NCBI RefSeq assembly: GCF_000723205.1
Contig: NZ_HG315671.1
Coordinates: forward strand, 2,205,351-2,269,350
DNA length: 64,000 nt
Source: Formosa agariphila KMM 3901
Lineage (GTDB): Bacteria > Bacteroidota > Bacteroidia > Flavobacteriales > Flavobacteriaceae
Reading direction: 5' to 3'
This document shows, piece by piece, positions 9,237-18,046 of the stretch. Made by a program: the position numbers and the translations under genes. The notes below the pieces were generated by a model. It worked only from the letters and a program-made list of their open reading frames with translations. It had not been told where the DNA came from and ran no database searches. Each line of letters opens with the position of its first letter. The stretch's first letter is position 1.

Positions 9237-11048
9237 TTATTCTCTTGTAATTCTTAAATAAAAAGCCCCCCAATCTACATTATCAGTATTTGTAAACCAA
9301 GCTTTCAAATTCGTTTTGCCTTTAGTAAAGTTTCCAGTAAAAGCTATAGATTCTGCATCCTGAAGTACATCTTTTTCTTGTTTCCATCCTCCAATTTCTA
9401 CACCACCAGATTTAAAATTCATCACTTTACCATCACTAATGGGATCGGTAGAAATTGTTGCAGGTCTTCCTACAATGGATTCATTTATTGCTAATCCAGA
9501 TTCAAAAGGCCAACGGCTAATTTCAATCTTATACTTTCCGTCTTGTTCAAAATCTATGGTATACTCACCTCCAATTGGATTCTTTAAGGCTTCTCTTATA
9601 AAATTTTGATTCCACGGAATGGTAGAATCATGTACGTGTCCATCATGACAAGTAATTTCGATTGGATTTTGATTATCAGAACCAACAACTATAACAGGAA
9701 ATTGATTAAATTCTGATGACACAGAACTCCACCATTCTTCATAATAACCTCGCATTTTTTTAACTTGTTCCGGATTTTGACTTGACAAGTCATTTGTTTG
9801 TCCCGGATCTATAGCGATATCGTATAATTCCTCGCCATTTACCAATCTCATTTTATTAGACATTACAGCGCTTTTTCTCCATTTAATTGGTGCTTGTACA
9901 CGTTGTGAATCGGTTATTAAATAATCTCTATTTAAAGTGGCATCTTCATCCAACAGTAAAGTAGAAATATCAGAACCATCAATGCTTAATTCTGGCATTT
10001 CAATATCACATAAGGTGGCTAATGTTGGTAACACATCTAAATGGGCTGTTAGGGTTTCGACATCTTTACCGCCGCTAATATTTCCATCAGGATAGGATAT
10101 AAAGAATGGTACACGATGTCCGCCCTCATATTCACTATTTTTTATCCCCTTCATCCCAGCATTAAATCCATACATTTTTCCATCGACATCCATATAACCT
10201 GAGGCTGTACCATTATCTGTCATAAATATCAAGATGGTATTATCTTTAATTTTTAAATCTTTTAAAGTCTTCTGAAGTTTAGCAAAATTATCATCTACAT
10301 TAGTAATCATCCCATAAAAAATCTTTTGAAATTCTGGAATATCAGCGTCTTTATATTGGTTATAATAAGATTCAGGAACGTTAAATGGTAAGTGAGGTGC
10401 ATTTAAAGAAATATAACAAAAGAATGGGGCGTCCTTACTTTTTTCAATAAATTTAATGGCCTCATCAAACCAAATATCAGTACAATACCCTTCAAACGTT
10501 TTAGGAATTCCATTTTCAAAATAAGTATCATCAAAATAATCATTCCCCCAATAATCAGGTGTTTGTCCAACACCTCCACCACCGTGGATTAAAGTATACT
10601 TAAACCCTTTATCTTGTGGTCTCGCAGGATATGTATCTCCTAAATGCCATTTACCAAACATAGCTGTATCGTAACCATTATCCTGGAAGATCTGTGCCAT
10701 GGTTATTTCATTTTCTCTAAGAATTGAAACACCTCCAATGGTATGCCACACACCTACTCTATTCGCATACCTTCCTGTCATTAAACCTGAACGTGAAGGT
10801 GCACATGTAGGCGCGACATGGAAGTCTGTTAACCGAATCGACTCCTCATAAAAAGCATCAATATTTGGCGTTTTCACAATTGGATTCCCAGTACTCCCCA
10901 AATCACCATAACCCTGATCATCGGTGATCACTATGATAACATTTGGTTTTGATTTCCCTTCTATTTTAGTTTCCTTTTTTAGTTGTGAAAAACTAGTTGT
11001 TATGACTCCCAACCAAACTACAAATACTATAATAATCCTTTTGTTCAT
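9237..11048 (-). CDS. Formylglycine-dependent sulfatase, secreted, with C-terminal extension
   Basis: About 603 residues from the preferred start MNKRIIIVF at 11048. An in-frame ATG at 11066 would overlap the upstream gene and put charged residues before the signal peptide. Signal peptide to about residue 22 (VITTSFSQ), no lipobox Cys. Sulfatase landmarks: ITDDQGYGDLG, the formylglycine signature C82-A-P-S-R, MFGKWHLGD and MTDNGT. About residues 450-603 form an extra beta-rich region (HDGHVHDSTIPWNQNF, then YKIEISRWPFESGLAIN) typical of sulfatases that act on endo-positions of polymers, though its role here is unknown. It starts 9 bases after the upstream stop, so it is translated in one operon with the GHL15-like and GH29 genes. 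Confidence 0.94.
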   Translation of the reverse strand: MNKRIIIVFVVWLGVITTSFSQLKKETKIEGKSKPNVIIVITDDQGYGDLGSTGNPIVKTPNIDAFYEESIRLTDFHVAPTCAPSRSGLMTGRYANRVGVWHTIGGVSILRENEITMAQIFQDNGYDTAMFGKWHLGDTYPARPQDKGFKYTLIHGGGGVGQTPDYWGNDYFDDTYFENGIPKTFEGYCTDIWFDEAIKFIEKSKDAPFFCYISLNAPHLPFNVPESYYNQYKDADIPEFQKIFYGMITNVDDNFAKLQKTLKDLKIKDNTILIFMTDNGTASGYMDVDGKMYGFNAGMKGIKNSEYEGGHRVPFFISYPDGNISGGKDVETLTAHLDVLPTLATLCDIEMPELSIDGSDISTLLLDEDATLNRDYLITDSQRVQAPIKWRKSAVMSNKMRLVNGEELYDIAIDPGQTNDLSSQNPEQVKKMRGYYEEWWSSVSSEFNQFPVIVVGSDNQNPIEITCHDGHVHDSTIPWNQNFIREALKNPIGGEYTIDFEQDGKYKIEISRWPFESGLAINESIVGRPATISTDPISDGKVMNFKSGGVEIGGWKQEKDVLQDAESIAFTGNFTKGKTNLKAWFTNTDNVDWGAFYLRITRE

Positions 11049-11056
11049 TTTGTATT

Positions 11057-12181
11057 TTATTTCCAATTAATTTTAGCTTCATTTGTTTCTAAGTTTATCC
11101 AAATTGAAGCGTGTTCATATATTCTTGTTAATTCATATCCATTTACAACCATATCATTTATGGGTTTGCCCAATGGTTTGTCAAATTCAGGATACCATTC
11201 TAAGCACCCCATTTCCATTTTGTATCCCCAATTATAAATAAAATAAGAATGTTCCTGAGCCCCAACTAAAAATGCTGCCAACGGAAACGTAATATTGTCT
11301 TCTGAAATTTTAATTTTTTCTGAATACGGTTTAACCATAAAATCCTTATCAATCCAAGCAAAACCTGGCCAAGCCTTAAAAACTACAATCTTACCAGATT
11401 TACCCGCTTTTTCCATTTCTTGTATATCTGTTAGCATACTTTCTTTTGAATCACTAGCAAAATGCCCGAAATGCTCAATCATTACAACATCGGTATAATC
11501 GGGGAAAACATTTCCTACATTTCTCTTTGGAGTTGATCGAATCCCGTTATAAACTATTAATTTATTATCGCCCAATTTTTCGCGAGTTTCCTTTATTAAA
11601 TCGTTTAAACCTTGCTGTACCGAATCATATTTTTCTTGTCCCCATAAATTAATATTGTTTGGATCTGAAATTTGAATAAATGCATCCATAAATATACCAT
11701 CTGTACTGCCATCGACAATTTCGTTTTTAGCCACATTTGTCCACCAATTCCTGACTTCTACATTAGACAAATCATAACGTTGTAATCCCTTACTTTTAAA
11801 ATCCAATTCACCATCTTGCTTACGCAGCCACCAATTCGGGTTTTCTTGATAGACTTCATGCGCCTTGTACATACCGTAATCTAAAAATGCATTCCAGTAG
11901 AAAATAACTTTCATATCTGGATTTATCTCTTTTAAGTGCTTTGCTTCCTTTTCAATAGTGGTTTCTGTATATTTATAACTTGGAAGCCCATGACCTTTTT
12001 CTAAAACAATGAAATTTGATTTTGATGTTACAAATTTTGCTTCTTCTTTAGTCATTAAACTATCACTTTTCCCAAAATGAAAAGCAATAGGTACTGTTTC
12101 CCAACTAAATTTTGGATAATAGTCTTCTTGAGAATACGCTGAAATACTAAAGATAAAAAGAAAAAAGAAAATATTTTTCAA
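11057..12181 (-). CDS. Secreted TIM-barrel glycoside hydrolase-like protein (GHL15-like)
   Basis: 374 residues with signal peptide (cleavage near AYSQ, residue 18). The sequence looks like the putative glycoside hydrolase group GHL15 (Pfam PF14885): VIFYWNAFLDYG, then NPNWWLRKQDGE, DLSNVEVRNWWTNV, a strand ending in DGIFMDAF (D is a candidate catalytic or substrate-binding acid) and LIVYNGIR, later MIEHFGHF. These follow the strand order of a beta/alpha barrel. To my knowledge members of this group lack a firm biochemical assignment. It lies between a GH29 fucosidase (17-base gap) and a sulfatase (near-contiguous), so it most likely acts on the same fucose-rich sulfated glycan. The family call is from pattern memory; the barrel nature is more certain than the family. 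Confidence 0.6.
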   Translation of the reverse strand: MKNIFFFLFIFSISAYSQEDYYPKFSWETVPIAFHFGKSDSLMTKEEAKFVTSKSNFIVLEKGHGLPSYKYTETTIEKEAKHLKEINPDMKVIFYWNAFLDYGMYKAHEVYQENPNWWLRKQDGELDFKSKGLQRYDLSNVEVRNWWTNVAKNEIVDGSTDGIFMDAFIQISDPNNINLWGQEKYDSVQQGLNDLIKETREKLGDNKLIVYNGIRSTPKRNVGNVFPDYTDVVMIEHFGHFASDSKESMLTDIQEMEKAGKSGKIVVFKAWPGFAWIDKDFMVKPYSEKIKISEDNITFPLAAFLVGAQEHSYFIYNWGYKMEMGCLEWYPEFDKPLGKPINDMVVNGYELTRIYEHASIWINLETNEAKINWK

Positions 12182-12198
12182 AATGATTTTTATTAAAT

Positions 12199-13995
12199 TT
12201 AATGTATAGGTTTTAATGCTAAAGATTTTAAACTAGACGTTTCTTTATCCCCTTCTACTAGCGACACTGTAATAGTATGTTTACCAGGTGTTTTAAATTC
12301 TAAAATCCCCATATTATAGAATATATATTTTTCAGTCGCTGCTTGCTGATTTTGAACCATAACACCTTCGTCTGTTACCGTTTTCCATACCAATCTTCCT
12401 TCTCCACTATAACATAATTCTAAATAATAATACCCCGGATTTTGTACATTAACCTCCCAAGTTACGGTACCATTAGCTTCCCAATTACTAACTTGGTTTA
12501 CATGTTTCCATTCCCCAAATTTTTCCATCCATTTAATTGATTTTTCTTCGGCATTACGTACTTCCGAAAACTCACTTAATAACACAGTATCTGAATTTGG
12601 ATAAACACCTATAGGAGAGTTAACAACGACATCTTCTGCTTTGTTTTTTAACTTGACTTCTATTACGGAAATTAATGCTTCTGGCGCTTCATAAGGCGTA
12701 TTAAATACAAGCCAATCTTTTTCTTTTGTATAGGTTATTGGAACGGATGTATTACCTTTTAATAACACTACAGATTCTATTTCGTTTTCTAATCCTGGCA
12801 AATACAATTTACCATCAGTTGGCCAATCAAAAACAGAGAGAAATAATGACTTATCTTTAGTCGTAACATCTCCCCATGGCAATTTGTGCCCCCAAGGTGA
12901 AGGTCCTGCTGCATATACGACTTGAGGATATTTCTTTAACCAAGTGCCAGACTCCTCTAAAAATTCGATTCCAATTTCTGGAATTGCCCCTTTACTATCC
13001 GGACCTACATTAAACAAATACGTCCCTCCTCTACCTACAGTTTCTATTAACCTACTAAGAATCATTTTTGGACTTTTAAAATTGTTGTCATACCAAGCAT
13101 AAGACCAAGAATCATTATTTGTATCTGCAGTTTCCCATAAACCCGGAATATTTTGTGTAGGCACTTCCATATCTCCTTTACTAGCATAATCTCCCATACC
13201 GTACCCCACACGACTACACATCATAGCATTTGGCTGTAACTCACGAACCATATCGGCTAACTCAACAACGTACTCTTTTGGCATATCTCCAGGCGTATCA
13301 AACCACACGAAATCTATTTCCCCATAATTGGAACAAATTTCTTTTACTTGTGGTTTACATTTATTATAAAAATAGTCTTTAAAAGATGTTTCATTTCCAT
13401 TCTCATCCACGCTAGGTCCATTTCCACCTCCTGGCGCGGTCCAATCTTGATTATGAGAATAATAAAACCCAAATCCTAAACCTAATTCATGGCAAGCATC
13501 GGCTAATTCATTCATCGGGTCACGAGCAAATGGTGTGGCATCTACAATATCAAAATCGCTAACTTTAGAATCAAACATGGCGAAACCTTCATGATGCTTA
13601 CTTGTAATTATAATGTATTTCATTCCTGCATCTTTAGCTAGTTTTGCTATTTTTTTAGCATCAAAATCTACAGGGTTGAAATTTTTGGCTGTTTCCATAT
13701 ATTCCTTTGGAGGGATATTTGCTACCCTAGGATTCATAATCCATTCGCCAATGCCGTAATACGTTTTATCTTCCCAAATACCTCCTAAGTTTGAAAACAA
13801 TCCCCAATGAATAAACATGCCATAATTTCCTTCATCGAATAATTTACCCTTTCCTTCTTTTAAAGCATCTGTTTTAACTTGATCATCTCCCCACATTTCA
13901 TCCATTTCTTTTTCTCCTTTAATTTGAGAATACAACGTGCCATTTAATATGATACCTGTTAAAAAAAGAAGTAAAAACTTAGTTACATTTTTCAT
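12199..13995 (-). CDS. Alpha-L-fucosidase, GH29
   Basis: 598 residues, signal peptide to about residue 23. Classic GH29 layout: YGMFIHWGLFS (58-68), GEWIMNP, then KYIIITSKHHEGFAMFDS with the substrate-binding His pair, GFYYSHNQDW, and the nucleophile D233 in IDFVWFDTPGDMP. GGTYLFNVGPDSKG closes the barrel. About residues 360-598 are beta-sandwich (YEAPEALISVIEVKLKN and a carbohydrate-binding-like tail). It releases terminal alpha-L-fucose with retention in the periplasm or outside. First gene of the minus-strand operon with the GHL15-like protein and a sulfatase. A divergent operon (DUF1080, ThuA, haloperoxidase) starts about 370 bases upstream. GH29 also includes rare members active on alpha-L-galactosides, so fucose is likely but not proven. 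Confidence 0.95.
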   Translation of the reverse strand: MKNVTKFLLLFLTGIILNGTLYSQIKGEKEMDEMWGDDQVKTDALKEGKGKLFDEGNYGMFIHWGLFSNLGGIWEDKTYYGIGEWIMNPRVANIPPKEYMETAKNFNPVDFDAKKIAKLAKDAGMKYIIITSKHHEGFAMFDSKVSDFDIVDATPFARDPMNELADACHELGLGFGFYYSHNQDWTAPGGGNGPSVDENGNETSFKDYFYNKCKPQVKEICSNYGEIDFVWFDTPGDMPKEYVVELADMVRELQPNAMMCSRVGYGMGDYASKGDMEVPTQNIPGLWETADTNNDSWSYAWYDNNFKSPKMILSRLIETVGRGGTYLFNVGPDSKGAIPEIGIEFLEESGTWLKKYPQVVYAAGPSPWGHKLPWGDVTTKDKSLFLSVFDWPTDGKLYLPGLENEIESVVLLKGNTSVPITYTKEKDWLVFNTPYEAPEALISVIEVKLKNKAEDVVVNSPIGVYPNSDTVLLSEFSEVRNAEEKSIKWMEKFGEWKHVNQVSNWEANGTVTWEVNVQNPGYYYLELCYSGEGRLVWKTVTDEGVMVQNQQAATEKYIFYNMGILEFKTPGKHTITVSLVEGDKETSSLKSLALKPIH

Positions 13996-14362
13996 AATTA
14001 CAATTTCTATTTGATTTGTTTAAAATCAACATTCATTCTATTTAATAATCTTTATTCCGAATACATTTGTAATACCTAGAATAGTTTTGCTAAGTAATTA
14101 AATCCTTACTTAATTGACTAGCTCTTATCTTGCAGGGTTTTGCTTATTTCAATCAATCTACTTTATTTTCATCAAAACACAATTTTTAAAAGCCAACGCC
14201 TCACCAAAACCAAACACTACGTTTACAACTAATTACATTAATTAATCTTAAAACACCTTGAAAAAAAGGGGTGAATTAAGCAAACAATTGATCGACGAAA
14301 GAACAATAAACACTTACAAATGGTATAGCTTTAAATGGTATAATTTATCTAAACAAATACTA
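13996..14362. other. Divergent promoter region
   Basis: 367 bases between the GH29 operon (leftward) and the DUF1080 operon (rightward), so both promoters must lie here. It is AT-rich, and I could not find a clean TAnnTTTG box with correct spacing for either. An in-frame TTG at 14258 could extend the DUF1080 gene upstream, but the extension is basic and has no signal-peptide character, so I treat it as leader. Confidence 0.5.
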
Positions 14363-15511
14363 ATGAAGTCTCCCTTTTTACAGCTCTTTTCACTCATATT
14401 ATTAGGACAAATAAATAGTATTGCTCAAAATTTGGTTCAAAACAATAGTTTTGAAAACGGAAATTCTCATTGGCAATCAGAGGGTGCTAATATGGAACGT
14501 CACCATCAATCCATTTTAAAAGTAAAACCACCGCAAGGCGTTTATTATGCAGAATTAGCTAGTGATAACGGTTATAAATTGTTCCAAACACTACATACCG
14601 AAATCAATAAAATGTATGAGGTTTCATTTTACACACAAGCACGACCAAACGTTGAAGCTAGAGAAAGTCATTTTATTTTCAGTGTTAATAACACATTAAA
14701 TACTAAAATAAAGCCTTCGTTAGGGATTTGGGAAAAGTATACCTACGTTGTTAAAGCAAATAGTGATACAATGACTATTGCTTTTGAAGACACCTACTAT
14801 GGCGCAAAAGGTATTGGAGCTATGGTGGATTGGGTTTCTGTAGTTCCGAGATACAACGACGGGTTTATCTCCATTTTTGACGAAATAACTTTAGAGGGGT
14901 GGAACGTTTATAATACCAAAGCAGACACCGATAAAAACTATTGGACTGTTGAAAATGGCACCATTACCTGTAATACTATAGGCGATAAAAATCACGACGC
15001 GGTGTGGTTATTTTACGAGGAAAATCTAGATGATTTTGAACTTAAAATTAAATTCCAAATCTATAAAAGTAGTCCAGGAAATAGTGGCCTGCAACTAAGA
15101 AGTGCTTACAACCCAGAAACAGGAAATATTAACGGCCCCCAAATAGACATACACCCACCCGGTCCATTCCGAACAGGTTTGTTATATGACGAATCCGATG
15201 ATTATAACCGATGGCTTTATCCTAATAGGCCCGATCATAAACTAACACCTGAAGACGCGAACAATACATCTACATCTTTTTATGCCGATGAATCTCCCGC
15301 ATGGAATGAATTACATATTATTTGTAATGGTACGCATATAAAATCCATTCTTAATGGTACAGTTGTTACAGATTTTGATGGTTCTGGCATTTTAGACGAT
15401 ATCATCCATAAAGCGCAAGGTGTTGGTATGTCTGGTAAAATTGCACTACAGGTGCATGGCCAAAATGAAATACTTATCAGATTTAAAGATATTCAACTTA
15501 AAAAACTATAA
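14363..15511 (+). CDS. Secreted DUF1080 (3-keto-disaccharide hydrolase-like) protein with N-terminal CBM-like domain
   Basis: 382 residues from the ATG at 14363, where a proper signal peptide begins (MKSPFLQLFSLILLG, cleavage near SIAQ). Residues about 24-165 form a beta-sandwich of the carbohydrate-binding type (NLVQNNSFENGNSHW, then GVYYAELAS, then WEKYTYVVKA, ending DWVSVVP). Residues about 170-382 are a DUF1080 concanavalin-like fold: FISIFDEITLEGWNVYN, NYWTVENGTITC, GNSGLQLRS, GPQIDIHPP, WNELHIICNGTHIKSILNGTVV. DUF1080 is linked to hydrolysis of 3-keto-glycosides in Bacteroidota. It is followed after 11 bases by a ThuA-like gene, a common pairing. No 3-ketoglycoside-forming oxidoreductase is present in the window, so substrate is open. 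Confidence 0.85.
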   Translation: MKSPFLQLFSLILLGQINSIAQNLVQNNSFENGNSHWQSEGANMERHHQSILKVKPPQGVYYAELASDNGYKLFQTLHTEINKMYEVSFYTQARPNVEARESHFIFSVNNTLNTKIKPSLGIWEKYTYVVKANSDTMTIAFEDTYYGAKGIGAMVDWVSVVPRYNDGFISIFDEITLEGWNVYNTKADTDKNYWTVENGTITCNTIGDKNHDAVWLFYEENLDDFELKIKFQIYKSSPGNSGLQLRSAYNPETGNINGPQIDIHPPGPFRTGLLYDESDDYNRWLYPNRPDHKLTPEDANNTSTSFYADESPAWNELHIICNGTHIKSILNGTVVTDFDGSGILDDIIHKAQGVGMSGKIALQVHGQNEILIRFKDIQLKKL

Positions 15512-15522
15512 ACTAAACCCAT

Positions 15523-16257
15523 ATGAAAACCAAACCATTTATCACCTTCACATTTCTACTATTAACCTGGGCAACAATGCATTCCCAAAACAAATTTTAC
15601 GATTATCATGATAGAAACCCTGAGGGTAAAGTCCATATTCTTTATATGGCAGGTGGTAGCTGGCACGATCATTTAGCTGTTGCAAGTATTCTTAGAAAAT
15701 TTTTAGAAGTACGTCATGACTATTACATTACATATTCAGAAGACTTTCGTATTTTCACTAGACCTTTAGACCAATATGATATTATTATTATGAATGGTAT
15801 GCCCACTGAAATGGAAGCCGACGAATTTGAAGGTTTTTCTAATGCGGTTAAAGAAGGTATGCCTGTTTTAGGTTTACACTCTGCAACAGCCGCTTTAAAA
15901 AAAGATGATGCACATAAATCGAATTACACAGACTTGATTGGTGCAGATTTTGGAAAGCATCCCCCTATTTATACCATTCCTGTATCCATAGTCAATCAAG
16001 ACCATCCTATTGTTAAAAACATTGGTGATTTTGAAATTTACGATGAAATGTATTTCTATAAAGAGAAACGAGAAGACTCTACTGTGCTTATTGAGGCAGA
16101 ACATGAAGGTGTTATAACACCTATTGCATGGATAAGGTCTTACGGGAAAGGAACAGTATTTTACACATCATTGGGTCATGGTGTCGGTGCGGCCACTAAT
16201 AAATACTTTCAACAATTGGTTTTAAATGCACTTATTTACCTTACTGAAAATGAATAA
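15523..16257 (+). CDS. Secreted ThuA-like protein (trehalose-utilization family fold)
   Basis: 244 residues with signal peptide (ends near MHSQ, about residue 22). The ThuA fold, a class I glutamine-amidotransferase-like domain, is recognised by VHILYMAGGSWHDH, YDIIIMNGMPTEM, GMPVLGLHSATAALK, HPIVKNIGDFEIYDEMYF, PIAWIRSYGKGTVFYTSLGH and the final helix. The catalytic Cys of true amidotransferases is absent at the LGLHSA nucleophile elbow, as is normal for ThuA. ThuA was first linked to trehalose/sucrose metabolism through 3-keto sugars in rhizobia, which agrees with the DUF1080 neighbour. Same operon as DUF1080 (11-base gap) and 64 bases before the haloperoxidase gene. Confidence 0.88.
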   Translation: MKTKPFITFTFLLLTWATMHSQNKFYDYHDRNPEGKVHILYMAGGSWHDHLAVASILRKFLEVRHDYYITYSEDFRIFTRPLDQYDIIIMNGMPTEMEADEFEGFSNAVKEGMPVLGLHSATAALKKDDAHKSNYTDLIGADFGKHPPIYTIPVSIVNQDHPIVKNIGDFEIYDEMYFYKEKREDSTVLIEAEHEGVITPIAWIRSYGKGTVFYTSLGHGVGAATNKYFQQLVLNALIYLTENE

Positions 16258-16321
16258 AATAAAATATAAATAAACAGCACTAACATAGTTACTAACCAAC
16301 CATTAAAAAAGTATTACTAAT

Positions 16322-17806
16322 ATGAAACAAACAATTTTAGTTATTTTAACCATCTCAATCTTTTTTGGGTGTAAGCAAAATAATAACAAAACCAAGCCAG
16401 TAACTTCTATTGAAATAACAGAAGAGCCTAAAGGTGTTGAAAACATAGCTTTCAAGTGGGGTAAAATGGCTTTAAATGCACAAGCAAACGACACCGAAAG
16501 ATTTTCTCCAAGACCTACTGTAACATCGCGTTACTTAGGATTAATATTTGTTTCAATCTTTGATGCATGGTCTCGATTCGACGATAAAGCAATACCTGTA
16601 TATCTAAAAGATATAGACAGAAGGCCTATAAATGAGCAAACCTTAAGTAATAAGGAGATTGCCATTAGTTATGCCGCTTTTGGAGCTATGAATGAATATT
16701 ACTATTCCGATAAAGCCATGTTTGCTGAATTTATGATAGAGCTAGGATTAGATCCTACTAATACTTCTTTAGACCCAAACACGCCTGAAGGTATTGGTAA
16801 CTTAGCGGCCAAAGCCGTAATTGAAGCGAGAAAAGGAGATGGTGCCAATCAATATGGTGAAGAAGAGGGGTCTAATGGAACCCCATATTTTGATTATATA
16901 GGGTATTCTCCTGTTAACTCGCCTGATGAAAACATAGATCCTGATCGTTGGCAACCAAAGTATTTTTCTGACGGTAAAGGCGGAAAATATGCGCCAGGTT
17001 GTTTGACGCCTTTTTGGGATAAAGTTAAACCTATCGCCTTAAAATCTGCCGATCAATTTCGTCCAGGGCCTCCTCCAAAAATAGGTTCGGAACAAATGGA
17101 AAAAGAGGTTCAAGAAGTTATTGACTTACAAACCAATTTAACCGACTACCAAAAAGCATTGGTAGAATTTATGCGTGATGGTCCAAAATCTGTGCAACAA
17201 GCAGGGCATTGGTTAAAGTTTGCACAAGATATTTCTAAAAGAGATGATCACACACTGGACCAAGATGTAAAAATGTATTTCTACAATCAGATCGTAGCCA
17301 TGGATGCATTTATTGCAAATTGGGATTCTAAAATGTACTACGATTCGGCAAGACCTTATGCCTTAGTACACGAATATTACGATGGAAAAATAATAAAGGC
17401 TTGGGCAGGAGAAGGAAAAGGCATGAAAGACATGGACGGTTCGGAATGGCAACCCTATTCACCATCCATATTTTTATGTCCTCCATTTCCAAGCTATACA
17501 TCAGGTCATAGTACCATTAGTGGTGGTTGTGCAGAAGCTTTAAAAATTTGGACAGGTAGTGAAGTTTTTGGTTCGGAAGCGGTAATGGTTGCAGGGGCAT
17601 TAACGGAGCCAAATCATTTGGGAGATACAATTACTTTAAAATTCCCAACATTTACAGAGACTTCTGAAATGGCAGGAATCTCAAGAGTTTTAGGAGGATA
17701 CCACATACAGTCAGATAATATAGCTGGCTTAGAATTAGGTAGAAATATAGCAAGGGAAAACTGGAAATTTTATAAGGAACATATAGGGGAAAGTAATCAA
17801 ATATAG
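16322..17806 (+). CDS. Vanadium-dependent haloperoxidase-type PAP2 lipoprotein
   Basis: 494 residues with a lipobox (IFFGC, C17). All three vanadate/phosphate-binding motifs of the PAP2/vanadium haloperoxidase superfamily are intact: K337-x6-R344-P (KMYYDSARP), P390-S-Y-T-S-G-H396, and S454-R-x5-H461-x3-D465 (SRVLGGYHIQSD). Length and the helical N-terminal half fit bacterial vanadium haloperoxidases rather than small phosphatases. Such enzymes oxidise halides with H2O2; algae-associated flavobacteria such as Zobellia are known to have iodoperoxidases. A phosphatase activity cannot be excluded from motifs alone. Third gene of the DUF1080-ThuA operon, followed by a strong terminator. Possible roles are detoxifying algal H2O2/halogen defence or modifying phenolics attached to the polysaccharide; both are inference. 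Confidence 0.85.
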   Translation: MKQTILVILTISIFFGCKQNNNKTKPVTSIEITEEPKGVENIAFKWGKMALNAQANDTERFSPRPTVTSRYLGLIFVSIFDAWSRFDDKAIPVYLKDIDRRPINEQTLSNKEIAISYAAFGAMNEYYYSDKAMFAEFMIELGLDPTNTSLDPNTPEGIGNLAAKAVIEARKGDGANQYGEEEGSNGTPYFDYIGYSPVNSPDENIDPDRWQPKYFSDGKGGKYAPGCLTPFWDKVKPIALKSADQFRPGPPPKIGSEQMEKEVQEVIDLQTNLTDYQKALVEFMRDGPKSVQQAGHWLKFAQDISKRDDHTLDQDVKMYFYNQIVAMDAFIANWDSKMYYDSARPYALVHEYYDGKIIKAWAGEGKGMKDMDGSEWQPYSPSIFLCPPFPSYTSGHSTISGGCAEALKIWTGSEVFGSEAVMVAGALTEPNHLGDTITLKFPTFTETSEMAGISRVLGGYHIQSDNIAGLELGRNIARENWKFYKEHIGESNQI

Positions 17807-17864
17807 CCCCTATAAAAGTTATGACACTAGACAAAACATCACACGTTATTAATTTAGCAAAATT

Positions 17865-17905
17865 AATAAATAAACCCTAAGTTAAAATCTTAGGGTTTAT
17901 TTATT
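17865..17905 (+). terminator. Bidirectional hairpin terminator
   Basis: Perfect 17-bp inverted repeat, AATAAATAAACCCTAAG (17865-17881) and its complement (17889-17905), around a 7-base loop. It sits between the haloperoxidase gene and the convergent HTCS gene and can serve both. Confidence 0.9.
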
Positions 17906-18046
17906 ATAAAACAATTCGTAAAGATTTATATCTTTTTAAACCCATGCTCTAACGGTGGTAAACAGCACTAAAAGATTACAGTCAAAACCGTTTTTCTGAT
18001 CGAATAAAATAAATATTGTTTACACTTTTACTTAGAGTAAAACAAC

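Noticed and set aside
14258-14362. TTG-start extension of the DUF1080 gene
   Set aside because: The extra 35 residues are basic and aromatic and would bury the signal peptide that begins at the ATG at 14363.
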